A stretch of 7,495 bases of DNA. It comes from Candidatus Aegiribacteria sp. GTDB lineage: Bacteria > Fermentibacterota > Fermentibacteria > Fermentibacterales > Fermentibacteraceae. Each line of letters opens with the position of its first letter. Positions within the stretch are counted from its first letter, which is position 1. Both the position numbers and the translations under genes were made by a program. The notes under the pieces were generated by a model that saw only the letters and a program-made list of their open reading frames with translations, searched no databases and was not told the origin of the DNA. Shown in pieces: positions 1 to 4,896 of this stretch. The DNA is taken from assembly GCA_021107345.1 (NCBI GenBank), contig JAIOSX010000347.1, positions 1-7,495 of the forward strand, given 5' to 3'.

Positions 1-349
1 CTTCCACTATCGCCGCCAGTTTCGTGCATGCTGCCAGTGATTCCTCGGTTGATATCCGCTCCGGGAGTACTGTAGAGGTTATAAGACTGCAGAGATCGCT
101 CCATCCTCCTTCAAGGGACACAAAAACTATCTTCGTTCCTCTGATCGTCAGGAAAGCTCCCGCCGCCCCGGTGATTCCATTCTCCCTGCATGTTGCAGCG
201 AATTCCAGCTGACCGGTTACAACATTTCCATCTGAAAGAATTCCTCCGGTATAACCGTAGCGGGCAATTACCTCTGCCAGCGTTGCGGGGGGTTCTACAC
301 CGTACCTGAATGAGTACCAGCTTCTAACGGGCGTAATAACATATTTCAT
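1..349 (-). CDS. DNA polymerase III alpha subunit (DnaE family), N-terminal PHP region, partial
   Basis: This gene reads leftward from an ATG at 349 and is open for 116 codons to the window edge, so its 3' part is missing. The translation begins MKYVITPVRSWYSFRYGV and follows the start of bacterial DnaE proteins: a YS-x-x-x-G segment near residues 12-17, the ILSDGN segment at 37-42 where the family has ALTDHG, a G-I-T-G-A-A-G-A stretch at 59-66 where the family has GIKPIIGAE, and GGWSDLCSLIT at 81-91 where DnaE has a GY-x-NLC-x-L block. DnaE is the polymerase subunit of the replicase; paralogues (ImuC/DnaE2 type) do error-prone synthesis. Odd point: the family's metal-binding His-x-His is replaced by P7-V8-R9, the later His by G41 and the Glu by F66, so the PHP site looks inactive. 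There is no Shine-Dalgarno before the ATG, and an in-frame stop lies at 371-373, so the start cannot lie far upstream. Which paralogue this is cannot be decided from the fragment. Confidence 0.8.
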   Translation of the reverse strand, partial: MKYVITPVRSWYSFRYGVEPPATLAEVIARYGYTGGILSDGNVVTGQLEFAATCRENGITGAAGAFLTIRGTKIVFVSLEGGWSDLCSLITSTVLPERISTEESLAACTKLAAIVE

Positions 350-351
350 TA

Positions 352-361
352 TACATATGTA
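352..361. promoter_or_regulatory. 10-bp palindrome between divergent starts
   Basis: TACATATGTA is a perfect 10-bp palindrome lying in the 17 bp that separate the ATG of the leftward DnaE-like gene (349) from the ATG of the rightward small ORF (367). It could be an operator, but AT-rich palindromes of this size arise easily by chance. There is no convincing -35/-10 pair for either gene around it. Confidence 0.2.
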
Positions 362-366
362 AACAA

Positions 367-570
367 ATGTTCACTATTTCGCAAGGGGATTCAGTAGTTC
401 TGGTCTGGCTTGATTCCGTACAGGTAACCGATTTCAACTGGGTGTATGTACAGATGAGCAATAATCATTACGTTGAATTCTACGTTGACAGCGTCTTCAC
501 CAACGGCGCAGACGTGTTGTCCTTTGAGTACCAGCTTATCGATTATCTAAGGCTTTTCAACGTATTTTAG
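367..570 (+). CDS. small hypothetical protein, possibly a 3' gene remnant
   Basis: A 67-residue reading frame (MFTISQGDSVVLVWL... to ...DYLRLFNVF). I do not recognise its family. The sequence alternates polar and hydrophobic or aromatic residues (for example VVLVWLDSVQV and NWVYVQMS), suggesting beta strands, and it ends in Phe, which is common at the C-terminus of outer-membrane beta proteins. It has no signal peptide and no Shine-Dalgarno before the ATG. The in-frame region upstream stays open only to a stop at 337-339. A good intrinsic terminator begins 15 nt after its stop, which supports real transcription on this strand. Its start is only 17 bp from the divergent DnaE-like start, leaving no room for a normal promoter. 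It may therefore be the surviving C-terminal end of a larger gene rather than a complete small protein. Confidence 0.4.
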   Translation: MFTISQGDSVVLVWLDSVQVTDFNWVYVQMSNNHYVEFYVDSVFTNGADVLSFEYQLIDYLRLFNVF

Positions 571-585
571 TGTCATGTCCAGAGT

Positions 586-612
586 GCGGCGGAGTTATGC
601 TCCGCCGCTTTT
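586..612 (+). terminator. intrinsic terminator
   Basis: A perfect 9-bp stem GCGGCGGAG/CTCCGCCGC (586-594 with 600-608) closes on a TTATG loop and is followed by TTTT (609-612). The T-tract lies on the plus side, so it terminates the rightward ORF ending at 570. The leftward gene ends at 615, immediately beyond the T-tract; on that strand the hairpin has no U-run, so termination there would be weaker. Confidence 0.8.
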
Positions 613-614
613 CA

Positions 615-1127
615 TCAGAACAGATCCTTCCTGGTCTTCATAGCTCTTTTGATATTAAATACCAGTTTCTTCAGTTCCGGATCTTTCTTGATCTTCTGAT
701 CTCCGGTTACTGCGGATATCATCTTATCGATCCTTCTTAGCTTTCCCGAAACCAGTTTTCCAAGAATAATCAGATACTCCAGAGCAAGCTGGGGATTCGT
801 CTCGGTCATATCGGCAAAATGCTCACGTGTCAGCCTGAATAGAACTGATTTCCCCGATGACCGGACAGTCGCAGACCGCCCCCCCTCATCAAAGAACGAG
901 AGCTCACCGAACACATCGTTGGCTTCCAGGGTATCAAGACAGACCGCCTTGCTGCTGCTGCCCTCAATGACCTCAAGCTTTCCCGACTTGATGACGAAAA
1001 AATCTGTGGTAAGCTCTCCCTGAAATATCATCGCGTCGCCATCGTTAAGCTCAACCACCTCGTAGAAAGGCAGCATCTCAGGCTCAAGAAGACTTCTACC
1101 TTGATTGAAAAGCTTCTTTTTATCCAT
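615..1127 (-). CDS. stand-alone cyclic nucleotide-binding domain protein (Crp/Fnr-like sensor fold, no HTH)
   Basis: A 170-residue protein with one cyclic-NMP-binding beta-roll at about residues 22-105. Visible landmarks are the strand-turn block GDAMIFQGELTTDFFVIKSG (30-49) and the phosphate-binding cassette FGELSFFDEGGRSATV (73-88). In that cassette G74-E75 and R84 match the residues that hold the ribose and cyclic phosphate in this fold. After the roll there is a helix (about 104-128) and a basic tail (KLRRIDK, RAMKTRK), but no helix-turn-helix, so it is not a complete Crp-type transcription factor. It probably acts in the cytoplasm as a ligand-sensing adaptor; partner and ligand are unknown. 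The ATG at 1127 is well supported by AGGAGG at 1133-1138, 5 nt away. It is transcribed alone, divergently from the secreted protein gene at 1428. The family call is firm, the role is not. Confidence 0.88.
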   Translation of the reverse strand: MDKKKLFNQGRSLLEPEMLPFYEVVELNDGDAMIFQGELTTDFFVIKSGKLEVIEGSSSKAVCLDTLEANDVFGELSFFDEGGRSATVRSSGKSVLFRLTREHFADMTETNPQLALEYLIILGKLVSGKLRRIDKMISAVTGDQKIKKDPELKKLVFNIKRAMKTRKDLF

Positions 1128-1169
1128 CTTTTCCTCCTGACGGTTTCAATAACTACAATTCAATTAATA

Positions 1170-1197
1170 ATTAAACTACATTCTGAGCCCCTGTCAA
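1170..1197 (-). promoter_or_regulatory. sigma70-type promoter of the cNMP-binding gene
   Basis: On the minus strand a perfect TTGACA (1197-1192) is followed after 16 bp by TTTAAT (1175-1170, five of six matches to TATAAT). It predicts a start near 1163 and a leader of about 35 nt carrying the AGGAGG at 1138-1133. Position and orientation fit the gene beginning at 1127. Confidence 0.55.
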
Positions 1198-1280
1198 GCA
1201 TTAACTCAGCGCAATACCATATCCCGGATAAGGCTACTGAAAGGTCAGAAATCAATCATTAGGCCAAGTTTCTCGATTAC

Positions 1281-1309
1281 TAAACAATATGAATAAATAA
1301 AAGTATTAT
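1281..1309 (+). promoter_or_regulatory. possible promoter of the secreted protein gene
   Basis: The gene-free stretch 1128-1427 lies between two divergent genes. On the plus strand TAAACA (1281-1286, four of six) and TATTAT (1304-1309, five of six) are 17 bp apart in an AT-rich tract. This would give a leader of about 110 nt before the ATG at 1428. The match is only moderate. Apart from this and the minus-strand promoter at 1170-1197 I see no further structure in the interval. Confidence 0.3.
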
Positions 1310-1427
1310 AAAACAGACAACACCAAGGTAAAATAAGTTAGTCCAACCTTGCTCCCGCTCCCGGGCGAAATGGAATAATCTGAACCCTGTCCATGTAACA
1401 GCAGTGAAAACAACACGGGAGGTTGAA

Positions 1428-2726
1428 ATGTTTATGAATGCGATGACATCACTGATGATTCTCTCGGTCTCGGTCGCCGGGTACTTCTGTCCTGGCCGAT
1501 CGGCGGATGATAATTACCAGGAAGTAGTTCAAAGGGTATCGGAGATGGTCTGGGACCAGAATGTCAGAAAACTGGCAAGTGTACACGGGCTCGATGTAGT
1601 AAATGTAACATGGGAGGATACGGGACGGTATTCCGGCTCATGCTGGGGGCCAAATATCTCCGATATGACCATACAGGTTCACAGCTTTCAGAATGGAGCG
1701 GAACATCCGACGTTGACATGCATGCCAGTAATAAGGTTTCCGAATTTTCACGATATTTCGGCGGACCTGGATCCGGACAACTTCTTTCTGCTGGTGGGTA
1801 ACGAAATAGGCGAAGAACTGGCGCCTGTATCGCTGACGGATTTCGTAGATAACATCAGGTACTATCTCCACGATCCGGAATCATGGGAAGGCAACGAACA
1901 TAGCCTTCTCGCTGAGCGGGACAGCTCCGTTCTTGTAAGTGCACAGGCGGTATTCCTGCCAATTAAGTCTTCGGGTGACGCTATCTTCAATCCTGTACTT
2001 TACAACTACCAGTCCTATGAAGGCGATCCTGCCGTACTCACTATTCTGGTCACGAGAGAGGGTACAAGCGTAACCGTAATAGATAACACCAGGGATGCAG
2101 TCCCGGGGTCCTGGAGCTGGGGACAGAGGCTGTTCTTCAACGAGGACGGACAACGCGCCAGTTTTACCGGACAGAGAATTTCAGATTTCAGGGTGGACTA
2201 CGCAAATAGTGGCGGTGATCCCTCGGACATCACCGAGGAGAGTAATCTCAATATGGTTTTATTGATACAGATACCCCTGAAACAGAGAAGTCCTCAGAGT
2301 ACATACTTCGATGATGTGTGCTGCGAATCTTCATGCGCACAGCTCGGTACAGGAGAATTCAGCAGAGGTGTTTCAGACGTTGAAGCAGCTGTTATTGGGC
2401 ACGGGGAACTGGAAGGTCCCTTTACGGAAATAGATGGTCTTGAGATCTTACGGGATCCTCAATTCCCCATAAGAGTTACTGTACAGTTCTACAAGGCTAC
2501 CTCCAACGGAGTAGCTTCTCAGCAGGATATTGACGAGATAGCTGAAGAGATCCAGAAGGTTTACGACCAGGGCACCTATGTCGGCTCCCTTGTGGTTCCT
2601 GATCCGGGATCATACAGACCTACGGACTGGGACCGGGCATCGGTACCCAGAAGACTGAACAGGTACTGGAGAATGGTAAGTAACAACTACCTCGGCTGGA
2701 TAGGAAGAAGAGATCTCATAAACTGA
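1428..2726 (+). CDS. secreted protein of unknown function
   Basis: A 432-residue protein. I chose the ATG at 1428 because GGGAGG (1417-1422) lies 5 nt before it; an in-frame GTG at 1404 has no such site and would put charged residues ahead of the signal peptide. The N-terminus has a hydrophobic core, MTSLMILSVSVAGYF, with a likely signal peptidase I site after RSA (residue 26). C21 does not sit in a lipobox. I do not recognise the family. Blocks that look like a conserved core are WGPNISDMTIQV (73-84), FFLLVGNE (119-126), VLVSAQAVFLP (168-178), FNPVLYNYQS (187-196), GQRLFFNEDGQRASFTGQR (232-250) and AAVIGHGELEGPFTEIDG (320-337), then PIRVTVQFYKATSNG (347-361). A Cys cluster (C298, C299, C303) lies in a probable loop. 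No hydrolase or protease signature is evident and there is no T9SS tail, so the periplasm is the likely site. It appears monocistronic, with a hairpin after the stop. Confidence 0.85.
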   Translation: MFMNAMTSLMILSVSVAGYFCPGRSADDNYQEVVQRVSEMVWDQNVRKLASVHGLDVVNVTWEDTGRYSGSCWGPNISDMTIQVHSFQNGAEHPTLTCMPVIRFPNFHDISADLDPDNFFLLVGNEIGEELAPVSLTDFVDNIRYYLHDPESWEGNEHSLLAERDSSVLVSAQAVFLPIKSSGDAIFNPVLYNYQSYEGDPAVLTILVTREGTSVTVIDNTRDAVPGSWSWGQRLFFNEDGQRASFTGQRISDFRVDYANSGGDPSDITEESNLNMVLLIQIPLKQRSPQSTYFDDVCCESSCAQLGTGEFSRGVSDVEAAVIGHGELEGPFTEIDGLEILRDPQFPIRVTVQFYKATSNGVASQQDIDEIAEEIQKVYDQGTYVGSLVVPDPGSYRPTDWDRASVPRRLNRYWRMVSNNYLGWIGRRDLIN

Positions 2727-2746
2727 TCAACCCGGATTTCAGCTGT

Positions 2747-2773
2747 GGGGCCGGGCATCAATCCCGGCCCCTT
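2747..2773 (+). terminator. GC-rich hairpin, probable terminator
   Basis: A perfect 9-bp stem GGGGCCGGG/CCCGGCCCC (2747-2755 with 2763-2771) closes on a 7-nt loop. It begins 20 nt after the stop codon of the secreted protein gene. The tail is only TTCC, so the T-tract is weak. The stem base shares the ten bases GGGGCCGGGC with the terminator at 4034-4097. Confidence 0.6.
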
Positions 2774-2863
2774 CCAGTATCCCCTCCAAACCCTTGCCTG
2801 ACTGGAAATATTAAACATATTTATTTAGTATGTATTTTTCAATTTTCGGGAAGGATGAATTCT

Positions 2864-3163
2864 ATGAAACCACTAGTATTTATACCATTACTGCTTCTCA
2901 CGGCTATGGCGGCATCAGGTACTTTTACATTCGATACGCCTTACTACCTGCAATGTGCCGGTACAAACATAGATGTGCAGTACTACGGAGCCCCATGCGT
3001 CGCTGACTGGGACGGCGACGGTCTGAAGGACCTGATCACAGGGCAGTTCTATTACGGAAACATCAGGTTCTACAAGAATGAAGGTACAAACGAATCTCCC
3101 GTTTTCAATTCTTTCTCATACCTTCAAGCTGACGGAACCAATATCACTATGGGTTATAATTGA
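2864..3163 (+). CDS. N-terminal fragment of the T9SS repeat protein
   Basis: This is what is translated if the UGA at 3161-3163 stops ribosomes: 99 residues with the signal peptide, the first calcium loop (DWDGDGLKD, residues 48-56) and the rest of repeat 1, ending ...NITMGYN. Without the sorting domain it would reach the periplasm but could not cross the outer membrane by T9SS, and a single repeat is unlikely to fold as a stable blade. The AT-rich leader at 2805-2845 may contain the promoter, for example TGGAAA and TAGTAT 17 bp apart (2803-2831), but both boxes are poor matches. Confidence 0.6.
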   Translation: MKPLVFIPLLLLTAMAASGTFTFDTPYYLQCAGTNIDVQYYGAPCVADWDGDGLKDLITGQFYYGNIRFYKNEGTNESPVFNSFSYLQADGTNITMGYN

Positions 3164-3195
3164 TGCACCGGTTCAACAAATCCACAGGTTGTGGA
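3161..3195 (+). other. in-frame UGA with a downstream hairpin
   Basis: TGA at 3161-3163 is followed 17 nt later by a perfect 6-bp stem TCCACA/TGTGGA (3181-3186 with 3190-3195) closing on the triloop GGT (3187-3189). The loop begins 23 nt after the UGA and starts with GG. These features superficially meet the published loose description of bacterial SECIS elements (small apical loop with an early G, about 16-37 nt from the UGA). No selenoprotein of this fold is known to me, and a short hairpin like this can occur by chance. I read it as a weak candidate only. Confidence 0.25.
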
Positions 3196-4027
3196 CTATA
3201 ACAATGATGGAATGCTTGATATCATCGTTGGAGAACGATACGGTCAAGTTCACTACTACCGCAGAACTTCTGAATCACCGATTACATTAACTAAAGAAAC
3301 CGATCTCATTTGCGGCGCTACTACCATTAATGTGGGTTACAACTCCGCCCCCGTATGCGTCGACTGGGATGAAGACGGCAAGAGAGACCTTCTTGTGGGT
3401 AACGAGTCGCCGGGAAACATCAGGCTCTACATCAACGAATCCATTGATGATGATCCCGTCTACAATAACTATTCATTAATCGAAAGCTCCGGATCTTCAA
3501 TCATACATTACCGTAACTGTCCCCAGGTTTACGACATGAACCTGGACGGTAAGAAGGACATTCTGATTGGTGTGAGCGGCGGACAAATATACTATTACGA
3601 AAATACCGGAACGAATGATAACCCGGTTTTCTCTGGAAGTGAACTCATCATCTCAACGGGCGGAGGAGGCGCAAGACTCTGGGTAGACGACTGGAATGAA
3701 GACGGTCTCCCCGACGTACTGGCAAGCAATTACTACGGATATATACGGGTCTATATCCAGCTGTTCCAGTCCATTGAGGGAGAGGAAACCTCTGCGGTAC
3801 GTACACTTGCAGCGAGCAGGAATCCATTCGCAAACTCAGTGGTTATCAGTGGTAATGGTTTTTGCAATGGAACGATCAGTATATACGATCTTCTTGGACG
3901 AGTCGTACTGAGTGAACCCTTCACCGGCTCTCTGGAATGGAACTCGTCGGAAGCATCAGCGGGATGCTACTTCGCTGAGGTTCGCGATACTCAGGGTTCT
4001 GCCGTCATCAATCTTCTGAAGCTGTAG
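3191..4027 (+). CDS. C-terminal part of the T9SS repeat protein: four FG-GAP/VCBS repeats plus sorting domain
   Basis: Downstream of the UGA the frame stays open for 288 codons including its stop. The GTG at 3191 opens a 278-residue ORF but is simply a Val codon in the middle of repeat 2 (QVVDYNNDG), has no Shine-Dalgarno and gives no signal peptide, so it is not a believable independent start. The part holds calcium loops DYNNDGMLD, DWDEDGKRD, DMNLDGKKD and DWNEDGLPD, each followed by a hydrophobic strand and a G-x-I-x-x-Y strand, then the intact T9SS tail. The absence of further stops and the preserved repeats and tail show that selection on this part was recent or is still acting. Confidence 0.65.
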   Translation: MDYNNDGMLDIIVGERYGQVHYYRRTSESPITLTKETDLICGATTINVGYNSAPVCVDWDEDGKRDLLVGNESPGNIRLYINESIDDDPVYNNYSLIESSGSSIIHYRNCPQVYDMNLDGKKDILIGVSGGQIYYYENTGTNDNPVFSGSELIISTGGGGARLWVDDWNEDGLPDVLASNYYGYIRVYIQLFQSIEGEETSAVRTLAASRNPFANSVVISGNGFCNGTISIYDLLGRVVLSEPFTGSLEWNSSEASAGCYFAEVRDTQGSAVINLLKL

Positions 4028-4033
4028 CTATTG

Positions 4034-4097
4034 GGGCCGGGCGTCACTTCTGGTCACTTATCTGGTAAGTGACCAGAAGTGACGCCCGGCCCTTTTT
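4034..4097 (+). terminator. terminator with a perfect 27-bp stem
   Basis: The arms at 4034-4060 and 4066-4092 are exact reverse complements over 27 bp, with a TCTGG loop, followed by TTTTT (4093-4097). The hairpin starts 6 nt after the stop of the T9SS gene, and the T-run is on the plus side only. The stem is about three times longer than the other hairpins here. Each arm contains the near-tandem repeat GTCACTT-CTG-GTCACTT. The downstream methyltransferase begins only 15 nt after the T-run. Confidence 0.85.
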
Positions 4098-4106
4098 GCT
4101 TAGATT
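4079..4106 (+). promoter_or_regulatory. possible promoter overlapping the terminator arm
   Basis: GTGACG (4079-4084, four of six matches to TTGACA) lies within the 3' arm of the long hairpin, and TAGATT (4101-4106, four of six) follows 16 bp later. The predicted transcription start falls at about 4112-4113, on the methyltransferase ATG, which has no Shine-Dalgarno. That would make a leaderless message. Both boxes are only moderate matches, so this is tentative. Confidence 0.25.
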
Positions 4107-4112
4107 ACCTCT

Positions 4113-4895
4113 ATGGCTGAAAGAACATCGGGACGCAAACACTGGGACGATTTCTGGAAAAGGGATCGTGACCTTGACGAAATCTACGATAACGATGGCC
4201 GTATACCTGAAGAAATTCTAAAGCGGATGGATATCAGAAACGCCATCGTAATGGAAGTAGGCGCCGCAACCGCAAGGGACAGCGTTGTACTCGCGGAAAA
4301 CGGTGCCGTTTCTGTAGCGCTTGATTACTCCCACGAAGCCCTCAGGCTTGCGAGGGAAGCAGCGGGAAGAGCGAACGTTCAGCTGCTGCTGGTCTGTGGC
4401 GATGCCCTTGCACTGCCTTTTAAAGAGAATTCTATCGATCTTGTTTTTCATCAGGGAGTTCTGGAGCATTTTCGCGATCCAATGCCTCTTCTGCGTGAGA
4501 ACGTAAGAGTGGTAAAGGAAGGTGGAAAAGTCCTTGTTGACGTCCCCCAGACAATTCACATTTACACACTGATAAAGAAGACTCTCATCGCCATGAATGC
4601 ATGGTTCGCAGGCTGGGAAACCCAGTTCACTCCAGGACAGCTTGCCGAACTTCTCAGAGAAGCAGGACTGAAGCCCGAACACGCTTACGGAAGGTTCTTT
4701 TCCCCCTCCCTCGCCTACAGAATCCTCAGGGAACTGCTGATGAAACCGGGTATCAGAATGCCTCTGAGGCCCGTTCTGCTCCCTCCGGTCCACAGGCTTC
4801 GCAGCAGCCTTAGAAAAAGGATCGAAGCATCCTTTCTGGGGCCGAGAATCGGTTACATCGTCGGAATCATTGCCGGGAAGAAGAGGGATACCTGA
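4113..4895 (+). CDS. class I SAM-dependent methyltransferase
   Basis: A 260-residue protein of the Methyltransf_11/UbiE-like type, expected to transfer a methyl group from S-adenosylmethionine to a small molecule or glycan. Motif I is VMEVGAATARD (46-56), in which the second glycine of the usual G-x-G is Ala. The acidic residue ending strand 2 is D71 (VALDYS), the adenine-side motif is GDALALPF (96-103), and motif IV is DLVFHQGVLEHF (109-120). After the Rossmann core come GGKVLVDVPQ (137-146) and FTPGQLAELLREAGL (172-186), typical of the C-terminal half of this family. The last 60 residues are basic and helical. There is no Shine-Dalgarno before the ATG, but residues 9-20 (KHWDDFWKRDRD) resemble family N-termini, so the start is kept. 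Its stop lies one base before the glycosyltransferase ATG, implying a shared operon and a glycan or glycolipid substrate. The exact acceptor cannot be told. Confidence 0.88.
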   Translation: MAERTSGRKHWDDFWKRDRDLDEIYDNDGRIPEEILKRMDIRNAIVMEVGAATARDSVVLAENGAVSVALDYSHEALRLAREAAGRANVQLLLVCGDALALPFKENSIDLVFHQGVLEHFRDPMPLLRENVRVVKEGGKVLVDVPQTIHIYTLIKKTLIAMNAWFAGWETQFTPGQLAELLREAGLKPEHAYGRFFSPSLAYRILRELLMKPGIRMPLRPVLLPPVHRLRSSLRKRIEASFLGPRIGYIVGIIAGKKRDT

Positions 4896-4896
4896 T

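Larger units (their letters stand above)
2864..4027 (+). pseudogene. T9SS-exported FG-GAP/VCBS repeat protein interrupted by an in-frame UGA
   Basis: One reading frame of 388 codons, with a TGA at codon 100 (3161-3163) and a TAG end. Both sides are in the same frame, so this is a nonsense codon, not a frameshift. The signal peptide is MKPLVFIPLLLLTAMAASG. Five repeats of 52-63 residues follow, each with a calcium-loop motif of the type D-x-[DN]-x-D-G-x-x-D, at residues 48, 111, 167, 224 and 276; such repeats build FG-GAP/VCBS propeller-like folds of surface and adhesive proteins. Residues about 311-387 are a type IX secretion C-terminal sorting domain (NPFANSVV, ISIYDLLGRVV, SAGCYFAEVRD, final LLKL). 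The ATG at 2864 is preferred because the GGGAAGG at 2848-2854 is 9 nt away; an ATG at 2855 directly abuts that site. UGA terminates other genes here, so reassignment is unlikely. A recent nonsense mutation (for example from GGA), a sequencing or assembly error, or recoding could explain it. Confidence 0.75.

Noticed and set aside
24..212. 62-codon rightward open frame at the left edge
   Set aside because: It is antisense to the DnaE-like coding sequence, which gives a clear family match on the minus strand.
348..353. TATAAT on the minus strand as the promoter of the DnaE-like gene
   Set aside because: It overlaps the ATG itself, so transcription from it would begin inside the coding sequence, and it lacks a -35 box.
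1404..1427. GTG start adding eight residues to the secreted protein
   Set aside because: It has no ribosome-binding site, and GGGAGG is correctly spaced for the ATG at 1428, which places the signal peptide at the N-terminus.
3161..3163. UGA reassigned to Gly or Trp (alternative genetic code)
   Set aside because: UGA ends the cNMP-binding gene (615-617), the secreted protein gene (2724-2726), the methyltransferase (4893-4895, one base before the next start) and the glycosyltransferase (5998-6000), all at sensible positions.
2855..3191. Frameshift between the two halves of the T9SS gene
   Set aside because: Both halves are in the same frame; only a TGA separates them, so no base gain or loss is needed.
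2864..4027. Repeats in the T9SS gene as a DNA tandem repeat or CRISPR
   Set aside because: The repetition is at protein level (calcium loops every 52-63 residues) with diverged codons; there are no identical spaced DNA repeats.
4218..4793. 191-codon open frame on the minus strand
   Set aside because: It lies wholly antisense to the methyltransferase, has no recognisable motifs and its composition mirrors the opposite strand.
4870..4896. TTG start adding nine residues to the glycosyltransferase
   Set aside because: The ATG at 4897 has a suitable GAGGG site and gives the family-typical N-terminus; the extension overlaps the methyltransferase.
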